Source: Hirsutella rhossiliensis
Lineage: Eukaryota > Ascomycota > Sordariomycetes > Hypocreales > Ophiocordycipitaceae
Reading direction: 5' to 3'
NCBI RefSeq assembly: GCF_020360975.1
Contig: NW_025408676.1
Location: forward strand, 2,542,001-2,606,000
DNA: 64,000 nucleotides
Shown piece after piece: positions 35,508-47,499 of the stretch; the first letter of the stretch is position 1, and each line of letters opens with the position of its first letter. The position numbers were made by a program, and so were the translations under genes. Under the pieces are notes generated by a model that was given only the letters and a program-made list of their open reading frames with translations, was not told the origin of the DNA and made no database searches.

Positions 35508-38500
35508 TATTTATTAAATTACGCTAAGGACCTTACTAGAGGTATCTAGAACTTCGATATTAAATAGAAGGGAAAAACTAAAGTGCTTAAGGGAAAACCC
35601 TCCCCTCTTTCGATATAGGTCTACCTTAAACGAGGTCGTTATTATAATATATAGGAAATTTACGCTAACTACCGCGGGCTTCTCCCGCGTATTCGCTTTT
35701 CGGCGTAAGCCCTCTTAGGCTATAGCCGCTACTATCCTAAGCGGCCGCGGCCCGGGCTTACTAGCCCGGGCCTAGGGTTATAGGTAGTAGTCTCTCTCTA
35801 AGGGCCCGGCTCGTAGGCGCCTTTATTCTCTACGGCTCCCGCGCTACTACTACGTAGCCGCGGTAGCGGCTGCGTTAGCCTATTAGTCTATTAGTTAGTA
35901 GGGTAGGTAATATCCGGTTACCGGGCCGGGCGCTAGTATAGGTCGCTCTTAGGTAGGGCCGGCTAATTAAAATTCGGTCGGCTAGCTCCGCTAATCGAAA
36001 ATCGGTTCCTATCTAGCTACGCGACTTCCCGATTAAGGGCATAGTAGCCTATATTTACTATCTATCGCGTAAGTATTAATTACGCGCGCCTAGCTCGTAT
36101 ATATATATACCTACTCTCCCTTTATAGTTTCGTTCTTATCTCCTCTTACCTCTTTATTTATTATCGCTTATATAGGCCCTAGCTCCTTACTTATATTATT
36201 TCTATATCCTTAGTTCTCCCTTATATAGTATTTAGTTTATACGCTATTATATTATTATATTTAACTAAGAAGCTAACTTAAGTAGTAGCGGCTTACTTCC
36301 TTTAAAGCCCCCTCCTTATAAGAAAGTCGCTACTATAGCGGGATTAGAACGCTCTATTCTTTATTTTATATATATTAAGCGCCTTACTAGTAAGCTTACT
36401 TATAAGTCCTTTACTAGCTATTAAAACTAGTCCTATAAGTATTAGTCTTAGTTTTATCTTAAGTTAGTCTTACCTTTAATACTTTTTACTAACTTTACTA
36501 GCTATAAAGGCTAAAGTATATATTATTTATACTAACTCTAACTAGTCTTATTATTAAGTAAGTAACCTTACCCCGCTATAATATAGTTTAAGTTTAGTAC
36601 TAATCTAAGTTCTAGATTACCTTTAAAGGTAAGAAGGCCGCTTATACCCTCTACTAAGTATAGTCTAAGGTTAATAGCCCTTCCCTTATAAAGGGCTTAG
36701 TATAAGAGCGCCTTTACTATATTACTCTAGAAACTTATATATATACTAGTTAAAAGGCCCTTACTATTAAAGGTAAGGGCGCGTTAAGCGAGTCTACCCT
36801 TAGTTTAGCTATAGTCGCTAAAAATATTAAGACTTTTACCTTAGCTTTTACCTATTTTATAGATAATACCTACTATATATATAAGTCCTTAGAAAAGTAC
36901 CTAAGTAAGTTTAGCGATACTATTAAGACCTTAGCTTAAGTTAGGCTTAAGTTGCTTTTAGTTACTTAAAAGACTTTTATAGTAGTTAACGATCTTACTA
37001 ACTATTTTTACCCTATTACTAATAACGACTATAATAGTAAGGGTAGCGGTTTTAACCTTACTAGGCCTAATCTAGCCTTAGCCCCTTTTAATAAAGGGGA
37101 AGGTAAGGGTAAAGGTAAAGGTAAGGCGGCTATTATATCTAAGGGTCTATTTAAGGCTAAGGCTAAGGAGTCCGTTACTATTACTATACCCGCGGTTATC
37201 TTAAAGCTAACGTAAGGGACTACCGCGTTACCCCCCCTTAGCTCTAACGCTAAGTCTTAGCCCGGTAGTTCTCTTAGCGCCGAGCTTACCCTAAAGCGCC
37301 CTTATCTTATATTACTTACTAACCTTACTAACGCCCTTAACTTTATTTAATAGCGTCTTTATAGCTATCGCGGTTTAGTCTTAGCTAAGATCGTTATTAG
37401 TCTTAACCTTAATTAGATCTATAGTTATAGTATAGGCTATAGCGAGCGCCTCCGCGCCGCCGCTAGTATAAGTCCTACCTTAATATAAACCCTAGTTATT
37501 ACTCTATCTTATAAGCTAGCTATCTAGACTAGCTTTAGTTTAAGTTTAAGGTTAAGCTTAGCTAGTTATTATTAGGCTTCTTATAGTAATAATAGTCCTT
37601 ATACTCCTTATAAGTCTTAGGTTACTTCCTTTTATACCTTATATACTACCCTTAAAGGGTCTTATTATTCTTACTATAATAATAAGGTAGATATTACTAT
37701 CGATAAGTTAAGCTAAGGTTATAGTTTAAAGCTAGTTATTAGCTCTATCTTAGTTTAGTTTTAAGTTAGGTCTTATTTAGTTATAGTCTTTTAATAGTAG
37801 GTCTTATTCTATAGCTATTAAGGCTAGCTTAGTTAAGTTATATTAGTTTTATTTAGTTTATAGTTTAAGTAATAAGGTTTACGCTTAGTTTAGGTTTAAT
37901 TTAGTCGATATTATAAACCTATTATTATAAGTCCTCTTTCTTTCTTAGGTTACCTTAGTAAGGGAGGTAGTTAGCTAAGGTAGTCTTAGTTTAAGGCCGC
38001 TCTATCTTTAGCGCGGCCCTAGCCTTATTATCTAGTATATCTATATATAGCCTCTAAGCTAGGTCGAACTAGCGGAGCCTACTTAAGTAAAGAAACTATT
38101 ATACTAGCGGCGCTACTATCTTTTTCCCTTAAAGGCCCGCTCTTATATCGCCTATATCTTAGGCCTATATTAAGAAGGACTCTCTTACCTCCTTCGTTAA
38201 TAGATAGTTAATTATCGCGTAGTAGATAATATCTTATTTTTATCTATAAGTATATATTAGCGAGACTATACTAAGGACCTATTAATTAAAAAGGAAGTCG
38301 TTAAGCCTAATCTTTCCTATATATATTTAAGTAATTACTATACTAATATACTTAAGGAGTCCCTTATAATAGTCTAGCGTTATTACCTTATTAAACTATA
38401 GTAGGAAGTTAGCGGGGTATAGGGTAGTTTAGTATTATTAGATTATATTTTCCTTAGCGTTCTATTAAACGGCTTATTCCTTATTTAGCCTTTTAAGCGA

Positions 38501-41500
38501 CCTAGCTTTATTAAAAAGGTCGTCCGATCTTATCTAGCTCTAGACCCCCCTTATCTCCTCTATAAGGGGGGGCCTACTAAGTAGTAGCGCCGCTAAGAGC
38601 CTACTTACTCTTTAGTATCGCCTCCTCTTAAGTATACCCGCGACTATATTAAATATATATTAAATTTAGCTTAGGAGCCTTAAATCCTTTAACCTTTAAA
38701 AGGTATTTATTATTCTTTAGTTTAAGTAAAGGTCGATTAAAGGTACCTATACCTCCGCTTTTACTTAGTAGACTAAGGTCGCGCGGTAGGCGCCCGTTAC
38801 TACTTAGAGGTAAGCTAACTAGTCCTATACTAAGTCCCACGCGATCCTATATAGTTTCCTTCCTATAAGCGTTATCTTATAGAATATAACTATAGCGTAG
38901 GAGATTAAGGACTAAATTACCTTACTATAGACTTCCTTAGCGCGCGGTAGGGTATAGCCCTATATAGATAACGTGAGCTTAGTTAGGGCTATAGTCTAGC
39001 GCTTTATCTTTACCTAGAGCTATTTTAAGTATACTTTTTAGCGTAGTTTCTAGTATACTTAAACCCTTAATAAGTAGGCCTTCTAGACTAGTATTACTAC
39101 GTTAGTCTTAAGGTAGACTAGCGTTATTATTGCTTATCTCCTCTATATAAAGTATATTAACTTACTCTTTAACGGTTTAAAAGTAACCGCGAACTTAGCC
39201 GCTTACTTTATATATACCTTTTAAGCCTCCTTTAAGTATACTACTATTATTACCTTATTAAGTTTAATACTAACTATATTTATATTATTAGCGAAGCTAA
39301 TAGCGTAAATACTATATATTATACTAAGCTTCTTATATAAAGGGGTTATATAATATAGAAATAGGATCGGGGATAAGGGGGAGCCTTAAAGGACTCTTAT
39401 TAATACTTAAGTTAGCTCTAAGGTCCTTTTATTAAAGTAAAAGGTTAGTCTTTTATTACTTATAAAGTTTTATATTAAGCTTATAAGCTATCTAAGGTAT
39501 CCTTAAAGCCTTAGTTCCCTTATAAGCTTATTATAGTTAACTATATTAAATACGCTTTTAATATCTAGCTATAAGAACGATATAATACCCTTTTAAGCTT
39601 AGGTCGCGTATACTAGTTCTATTATTAATAGGATCGCCGCCTTTATAAAGCGCTCCCTCTTATTTCTTATTTATTTATTTAGTAAGATATTATTTGCCTT
39701 TATAGCTCTTATAATCTTTTAAGCTAGTATTTATTTAAGTACTTTCCCTACTATAAGTAGGAGGGAAATTAGTCTCTATCCTCTTTCTATATAGTAAGCT
39801 TCTAGCCTCTTTTATAGCTTTTAGATTACTACTATATTTACGCTATAAAACTATTCTAGGAAATATAAGAGTTAGGTATAAATATTAAAGATTATAGCTA
39901 GTTACTAAACTAAGGCTAGTTTATACTTCTTAATAAACCCTAAGGGGATACTATCTAGGCCTACTACTTTCTAGCTTACTATCTTACTTAGTATTACTAT
40001 AACGTTAGCTAGCTAGATTTATTAGTTAACTATAAGGGTCGCCTTAGTTATAGGCTAAGGTAGCCCTTAAGTTATACCTACCTTTAGTAAGAAGAACTTA
40101 GCGGCTAATATCTAAGCCTTCCCTTTAAAGGTTTTTATTAGTCGGTCCTTACCCTCCTTAACTAATAGTAGGATATAGGTCGGTTCTAGTAGTAGCTTAC
40201 TATAGAGTCTAGCCTACCTCTCTATATTTTAAAGCTTAGTATTATTAGCGCTAAATTCCTTTAAGAAATTACGCTAGTAAGCCCTCCTCGCTTCGCGGAT
40301 AGTTTACTTCTAAGCTATAGACGCCTTATATAAGTCTACTTAGTTCGCCTTACTCCTTTCCTACTTATACTTCCTCCTTACCTTCTTAGCCTCCCTTATC
40401 GCCCTCCCTACCTTTAAGGTAAACTATATATTGCCCTTAGGTAATATTTACCCTTAGTATAGAACTATAGCTATCGCGATCTACGCTAAAGTAGTAAAAA
40501 TATAGTCTAGGTCTTAGTCGATATCCTTAAGCGTCTAAAGTATTAGCTAATATAGTCTTAGCTAGGATATAGTCTTAGCTTTAACTAGCTTTACTTTTAC
40601 TTCTTTTTACCTTAGGGCTAGTTTAAGTACTTAAGCTTAAGTATCGACTTATATTATAATAGTCTAAGGGATATAGTCTAACTTAGTTAGGTCTAAGTTA
40701 AGCTTAGTATACTATATCTTAATCTCTAGCGTTACTTAAGCTAGGTTAATAGTACTTTCCCTTTAGCTATAGAAAAATCTTATATACTCCCCTTTTAAGG
40801 TAGTAAGTTTAAGTTATAATCTTATCGCTTTTTATATAAGTTATATCGCGCTATCTAAGGTTCTATTATATTTATCCTAGAGCGGGTAATAGATATTAAA
40901 GTCCCTTATTATTATTATAAGGTACTTTAGTTTAATTACGCTTAGGTTATATAACGCTTTAGTCCTCGCGGCCCTTAGTAGTAAGTAAATCGTATATAGT
41001 CTAGTACTATCCCCGAAAATTACCTTACTTTAGTCTAGTTTAAACTAGGGCGACTAAGTCCCTAGCCTAAGCCTTTTATATATATATAGTATATACCTCC
41101 CCTCCTTATAGACTAAGCTATAAGGCGCTACTTTAAAGGGGGGGGGGCCGCCTCTTAGTATAGCTTTTACTTCCTATAATACTATTAAGTTAAAGCTAGC
41201 TTAGTAGTAAAGTACTAACTAAGCTAACTTATATTTCTTTTATATATTCTAAAATAGTACTTTTAGTTATATATAAGTAAGGTTAAGGTAAAAGGGGTCG
41301 TTTATATAAGAAAGGAGGCGCTCTATCTCTTAGCGCTTCTTTATCTACTATACCTATAAATATCGTTTATAGTTAGTTTAGCCTCCCTAGCCCTACTAGC
41401 CGGCGGGTATCTTAAGCTTAACCTTATATCTTAGCGCGGTTTACTTAGTCCTTACTTTTAAACTATAGTTAATTTAAGAACGCCCTAGGTTTCGATAGTA

Positions 41501-42876
41501 GGGAGCACCTATTACTTAGCGTATATCTAAGTATTCGTAAACTATTAAGGTTATTATAAGTAGTTTTCCCTTACCTTTTCCTAGGCTTTATTCGCTATAA
41601 GGTAAGTCTAGGTCTATAATAAGTAGTCCCCTTAATATAAGATATAGTTATAAGGGATTTCGCCCTTCTTAGCTTTATATTTATCCTTACCTCTATTATA
41701 TACTATACTCTTATATTAGCTATAAAGTTATATTAATATATACCGTTTAGTAATATAGCTATACTTATAATAATTATAGTACTTTTATAGTTAGACTAAC
41801 TTATTATAAGGTTTATATTAAAAGATTTATACTTTAAGGACTAAGCTTAGGTTATAGAGCTTATTAGCTTCTTTTAAGCTATTAACCTTAATAAGTATAG
41901 TTATTACTATTAATATCTTAGATTAAAGGTATAGCGCCTAAGCTTAAAGGACCTTAACTTTATTTACTTTTATAATCTTATAAAGTAATCGCTCCTTATC
42001 TATAATCGCTACCTTTAAAGGGATATTCTTAGCAACTACTATATATACGCGGTAGGTAATTATAGCCTCCGGTTTAAATACGGCCTTAACCTAGCCTTAG
42101 TCCCTTTAATAGGCTCTTACCGCGGTATTAAATATAACCGCGATATCTTTATTTTAAAGCCGCTTTACCGCTATAGCGCTTATAGCTTTTAGGGCTATAT
42201 TTACCGCCTTTACTATATCCTTTAGTTTATAGCTTAGGATTTTAAGCGGCGCCCTAGTAGGGACTATAATAATCTCGCGTTTATAGCGTAGTAAGACCTA
42301 TTTTACTATAGCTTTAAATTAAGTCGGTCTTTTAGTCTCGGCCGCGACTATAGCCTAGGTTTACTTAAGGCCCCCTAGGCCTAAAGCGATACCTAGGTAG
42401 AGTTCTTCTTTAATTACCTCCTTAATTACTTCCTAGATTATTATTTTAAAGCTTTTACCTACGTAGAGTACTATTAATAACGCGCTATTAGCGTAGCTCT
42501 TTACCTTAAAGAGCCGTTCGACTACTACTTATACCTTATTAAACTATACGCTTAGGATAAAACCTATAAGTTTATTATATACCGCTTTTTTTATATAGTC
42601 GCTTAGCGCTTAGGCTAGTATTATATCGCTACTTTAGGTTTATTAACTTACTTTATTAAGGTATATAAATTTAGGTAGCGTCTATTTGCCCTATATACTT
42701 TAATTAAGCTTAGTATATTAATAGCCGCTACTATATTTACCTACCCCTTAGCCTTAGTATAATATTATTACTAAGGGTAGTTAATACCGCTAAATTAATT
42801 CCTAGTATTAGTTAGTATTTTAGTCGTAATATATACCTACTATAAGCGTATATCGATTTCGTAAGAAGTTTTTTTA
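35508..42876 (-). mobile_element. LINE D: full-length Tad1-like LINE, minus strand
   Basis: This 7,369-bp unit is bounded by a 15-bp target duplication. Its 5' end lies at the right (AAAAACTTCTT in sense) and its 3' end at the left, with a short A/T tail (TTTAATAAATA in sense). It carries ORF1 with a zinc knuckle (about 41,700-41,760 region), ORF2 with endonuclease (about 40,870) and reverse transcriptase (LDIKG near 39,570; FADD box mutated to FANN near 39,285). Because the flanking duplication encloses everything, the unusual opposite-strand frame at 36,290-37,920 belongs to the LINE and is not a separate later insertion. RIP stops interrupt all frames. Confidence 0.88.
36290..37920 (+). 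pseudogene. Opposite-strand frame of unknown function, LINE D copy
   Basis: On the plus strand, antisense to LINE D ORF2, one frame stays coding-like for over 500 codons. Its stops are nearly all TAG/TAA at positions explicable as Gln or Trp codons before RIP. Readable pieces are WITFKGKKAAYTLY (with W read as *, about 36,617), YIYKSLEKYLSKFSDTIKTL (about 36,875-36,935), a Lys/Gly run KGEGKGKGKGK (about 37,096-37,128) and a Ser/Tyr-rich C-terminal part. I do not recognise the family. The same frame is readable on the minus strand of LINE C. Confidence 0.6.
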
Positions 42877-42891
42877 TTAAAAAGCTAGATA
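42877..42891. repeat. 15-bp target-site duplication, right copy (LINE D)
   Basis: Matches 35,493-35,507 at 14 of 15 positions and marks the 5' end of LINE D. Confidence 0.85.
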
Positions 42892-43259
42892 AGTAATACT
42901 ATTACTATTTAATATAAGGGCTTTTACCCTATATAAGCCTAGACTAAGGTCTAGGCTAAGTCTATATATAAGCGGCCTTTATACTTATATAAGCTAGGCC
43001 TATACTTTTCTTTTTTTTCTTTTTTATAGATTATTATAAGGGTATTTACCCTTAGTATAGGTCTAGGTATTAGCTTAGACCTTAGCTAATAGCGCTATAA
43101 AGTAAAGTAAGCTATATATATAAACTTATATTTAATAGTAGTAAGCGCGGTATATAGTTAAATCCTATATAGCTTATTATTATAGTATAAATAAGGTACT
43201 TATAGTATAACCCTTTACTTACCTTATAATAATATAAGCTATTTATATATTAAACTTAA
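42892..43259. other. RIP-mutated spacer with a strong hairpin
   Basis: The first few codons continue the Fot1 transposase. A perfect 9-bp-arm hairpin, AGCCTAGAC-TAAG-GTCTAGGCT, lies at 42,936-42,957. A second, similar motif (AAGGGTATTTACCC, then AGGTCTA...TAGACCT) lies at about 43,039-43,087. The two motifs look like diverged relatives and might be ends of a small non-autonomous element. No coding sequence was seen. Confidence 0.45.
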
Positions 43260-44681
43260 TATTAAAACCTTAGTAGTACTAAAAAAAGTAATAGTAGTAA
43301 TAGTAGCTATTATAGAAAGAAGCTTAGTATTAATAGCTATAGTAATAAATAAAAGAGTTATACTAGTAATACTTATAAAAAGAAGCTTAGTAGTAATAAG
43401 ATAAATATACTTTTTATTACTAAGAGGTTAAAGTATAAGGCGGCCCTTAATAAATAAGAGCTATTACTATAGCTTACTTAAGATAGTAAGTTAGAAACCT
43501 TTTACTTCTTTTTTAACTACTTAATAGTAAAATACTATATTAATAAGAAATAAAGCCTTAATAGCTATAAAGAGATAGCTTAGTTCTTACTCTTTTATAC
43601 GCTATTAAAGCCTTAGATATAGTAAGTAATAAGCTTTTAAGAGTAAGGTAGGCCTAAAAGGATAAAAGACCCCTAAGTATTTTTAAACTACTTAGTCTAT
43701 ACCTTTAATAATATATAGGAGTAAGAAAGGTATAGGATAGGCTATAGACCCTTACTTAGTAAAAAGGGTAGTCCTTTAAAGAGTTCTTACTAGAATTTAA
43801 AGAGACCTTAACCTAGGTAGCGGGTAATACTACTTAAGAAGATAGCGCTAAGCTTACCTAGCTATAAAACTTAATCTCTTTAATACTTTAAGAGCTACTT
43901 ATCTTTATTATAATACCTTTTACTTATAAGGGCTATATAGCCCGCTTTATAAAGGTAGCTTAAAGATATAAGTAAACGCTATACTTTTAAAAGCTATATA
44001 AGTACTTAGCCTTAACTAAGATTAATAAGCTAGATAGTTCCTCCTTACTTAACTTATTTATACTTAGGCCCGCTTATAAGTTAGTAGTTAATATAAATAG
44101 TAACGTTTAGATAGTAGCTATATACCTTAAAGGGCATAGTAATAATAAGACCCTAGCTACTTTACTAGTAGTATAGCTTAATAAAATAGCTAAGTAAGTA
44201 CTTTATAAGGAAATTAGTAAACGATATAAAGAGGGCCGCTATATATATTATAGTATAAGTTTATATATAGTTAGGTTATACTTTTACCTCTTAGTAAGGA
44301 AGCTAGTAAAGATATAAGTTACTTATACTTTATTAAAATCTAATAATAAAGGAGATAAAGGAACCTTTACTATATATAAAGCGAAAGGAAAAGCTTAGCT
44401 TTAATATAAAGATAGGCCTTAAAGCTTAGTAAGCTAATACTAGCTAAGGAGGACTTAGTAAAGTATATTAAATAAGAACCTACTTTAATACTAATTATTA
44501 TTAACTAAACTTACCTTCTCTTTACTTTTATAAATAAAAGTTATTAGTATTATACTATAATTAATAAAGCGAAAGCTCTTAAGCTATACTTACTAATAAA
44601 GAAGATTTACCTTAAGCGTATAAAGGGCGCCTTAGCTATAATAAAGGGTATAGTTATTAAAAGTATTACTTAAGTAGTTAT
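43260..44681 (+). pseudogene. Unrecognised long dead frame, split by the Gypsy element
   Basis: The plus strand has two successive frames with stops only where RIP can make them. The first includes KLETFYFFFNYLIVKYYI (about 43,492). The second, after a frame change near 43,780-43,860, includes LALTKINKLDSSSLLNLFIL (about 44,010), LKGHSNNKTLATLLVV (about 44,130) and LLKSNNKGDKGTFTIYKAKG (about 44,335). The frame runs up to the AAAGG target duplication and remains open after the Gypsy element from 63,587. The first segment superficially recalls fungal DUF3435/FluG-like proteins, a group with tyrosine-recombinase folds, but the rest does not clearly fit. I do not assign a function. It was a multi-hundred-codon protein, either host or transposon. 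Confidence 0.5.
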
Positions 44682-44686
44682 AAAGG
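44682..44686. repeat. Target-site duplication AAAGG, left copy (Gypsy-1)
   Basis: AAAGG here and at 63,582-63,586 flank two 465-bp LTRs almost 19 kb apart. The two LTRs are therefore ends of one insertion, not two solo LTRs. Confidence 0.88.
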
Positions 44687-45151
44687 TATAATAACTAGTA
44701 TTATTCTTAAGGGATAAACCTATTAAGGGGTTTATATTAGTAGATATAATAGGGCGTAGTCTAAGTAATAATATATATATTATATTAGTAATAAGTTAGA
44801 GGTCGTAGACTATAGACTATAATTAAGTAATTAGAATTAAAGATAGAATTATAATAAAGATCTATATTAAAAGCTATTAAGCTATTTATTTAAAGGAGTA
44901 TTCTATTCCTTTCTTATATATCTTAAGAGCTTTCTTAGATCGTTAAGAGTACTAAGTAATCTTATAGCTTAAGAGCGCTAAGGCGCTAAAGCGATTTTAT
45001 AATCCTAGCTATAGAGCGTTAAAGCGCTAAAGTAACCTATCGCTCTAAACTTAATTAGCTTATTAGTCTATTTAATATTCCTTACTCCCTATATTATATA
45101 TCCTTATAATATATACTAGTCCCCCCGGTTTACTAGACTATAGTTATAATA
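44687..45151 (-). repeat. Gypsy-1 3' LTR (465 bp)
   Basis: Reads TATAATAACTAGTATT...GTTATAATA in plus coordinates. Identical length to the right LTR and differs mainly by transitions. The TG/CA termini are RIP-changed to TA. Confidence 0.88.
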
Positions 45152-46149
45152 GGATACCTCCTCTTTTTTTAGTTTTACCTTTAAGACCTACTACCTTAGC
45201 CGCTATATATAAATATACCTTTATCGTATTATATATAAGTATATCGTTCCTTATTCTTTTATCCTTTTAAGATATACTACTAATAGTATATTTAGTTATA
45301 TTTAAAAATCCTATTCTTATAATTCTAATAAATCGCGTTAACGATCGGAGCTAGTATCCTAGACCGAGATCTATAGTATTAAAATTATACTTTACTCTTA
45401 TTATTTTCGGTTAGGCCTAACTTATAAGGTTAGCGAGCGTTTTAATTAGTATTTTAAATATACCTTTATAGGCCGTTCTTATAATAAGTATAATATAGCG
45501 CCCGCCTATTTATTTTATCCCTTTCTTTCCTTATTATTCTTTTTTACTAATATTCTTTCTTTTTTTAGTTTATTATATTATAAATTAATAGTAAAAGATT
45601 AATTTAGATAAATAAAAAGTAAAAGAAGCGTTAAAGAAAGTAATAGCTCGCCTAGCTTAGATTAGGAAATAAAAGCGTTTCTTAAAGGACTAAGGTAGTA
45701 AGTTATTTTAGCGGGGTATATAAGCTATTAATAAAGAAAATAGTATAATACGTTCTTCTTAAGACGAATTAGTTCGTTTATTAAATAAGGAAATAATTAC
45801 TATTAGCGAGGTTTAATTATTTAGTACCTTAAACGTATTAAACTAAGATATTATTCTTAGTAACCCTATATTTCTAAGTAAGGGTTTACTTAACTTATTA
45901 TAGTTCTTTACTTTAATAGTTCTATTAAGGTATTCTTATTACTAACCTTATTTTCTTATATTTAGTATTTATTTTACTTTATATTCTTAATTATTATTAA
46001 CTTTAATTTTTTCTTATAGTTTAGCGTTTTATAGCGCTAGTTTTAATAATAAGATATAAAATATTAAGTATATCTATATTATTATTAGTAGCGAAAGTTT
46101 ATAGTTAACTTTTAAAATAGTTTTCTTAACCTTAAATAATCTAAGTTTC

Positions 46150-47076
46150 TTAAAATCTAATTTATTACTTAGTTATTGTATTTTAATATTTCGTTATATA
46201 AGGTAAACTATATCTTTCTTTTAAAAGATTAGTCCTTATAATCTTTTCTAATTATAGTAAGTAGATATTCGTTCTTTAATAAATTAAAGTTCTTATTATA
46301 TCTATTTATATAATTTTTATAGCTAATCTATTTATAGTATCGCTCGTTCCGCTTATAATCTTTATTAAGTAACCTTAAATACTTTTAGGTTATATCTATA
46401 ATTAGTATATATTAGTAAGAGCTTAGTTATTTTTATTACTAAGCTATTATAAGCTAGTTATATCGTTAGTAGCTATTTAACTTAATTATTTTATTTATAG
46501 CTAATATAGTATTATAAATATTATTTAAGTATTTAGTTAAGTTATTTTATTTATCTATCTATTTATAAGTAATAAGCTATACTAAGCTTATATTTCGTCC
46601 TTAATTATACTATAAAAGCTTACTAAAACTTAGCTATAAATATACTTCTTTTATTAAAAATAATCTTATTTAATAGTTTATAATTACTAATAATAGTTTA
46701 TAAGAATATATATACTAGCTCTTTTATATTACTTACTTCTTTATATAGTAAGAAGTACCTATACTTTATTAGTTTATCGGTAATAATAAATATACTATCG
46801 TACTTAATATTAGTTATAAGTTCTTTTAATAGTAGTAGCTTTATAATATAGTTAAAAGCTATCGAATCCTATAGTTTTTCTAGTACTAGTAGCGGTTATA
46901 ATTCTTTATATAGTTTATATTATTTAGCTTTACTTTATATATAAAGTTTATATTCTTTAATAACTTATTATACTACTTCTTTAAGCTATAAAAAGTTATA
47001 TTATCGTTTAATCTATTTTATTATTCTTTAAATTCCTTAGTATCTATATATTAAATATTTATATATATCTTAAAAG
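46150..47076 (-). pseudogene. Gypsy-1 integrase pseudogene, N-terminus cut by LINE C
   Basis: The minus strand reads, in one frame: an HHCC zinc-binding region (IYRY*GI... IKR*YNFL*LKEVV... CELC-like KEYKLYI*SKAK), then PLLVLEKL*DSIAFNYI (about 46,890), DSIFIITDKLIKYRYFLLY (about 46,800-46,745), the HGLP/DR block and AYYL*IDR*NN near 46,555 (family: AYHPQTDGQTE). This is a Ty3/Gypsy integrase, the enzyme that inserts element cDNA. His codons now read Tyr and Gln/Trp codons are stops. LINE C enters just upstream of the zinc-binding region. Confidence 0.82.
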
Positions 47077-47499
47077 AAAAACTTCTTATAAAACTAATAT
47101 ACGCCTATAATAAGTATATATCGCGACTAAAATACTAACTAATACTAGGAATTAATTTAGTAGTATTAATTACCCTTAGTAATAATACTACGCTAAGGCT
47201 AAGGGGTAGGTAAACGTAGTAGCGGCCCTTAATATACTAGGCTCGATTAGAGCGTATAGCGCGAAGAGACGCCGCCCGAATTTATATACCTTAATAGAGC
47301 GAGTTAATAAACCTAAAGTAGTAATATAATACTAGCCTAAGCGCTAAGCGACCTTATAGAAAAAGTAGTATATAATAAACTCGCGGGCTTTATCTTAAGC
47401 GTATAGTTTAGTAGGGTATAGGTAGTAGTCGAACGGCTCTCTAGGGTAAAGAGCCGCGCCGGTAGCGCGTTATTAGCGGTACTCTACGCGGATAAGAGC

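Noticed and set aside
38649..38840. 63-codon minus-strand ORF with ATG
   Set aside because: It lies inside LINE D ORF2 (C-terminal to the RT palm) and is simply an undamaged piece of it.
44687..45151. Solo LTR
   Set aside because: The matching AAAGG duplications and the gag/integrase orientation tie it to the LTR at 63,117-63,581.
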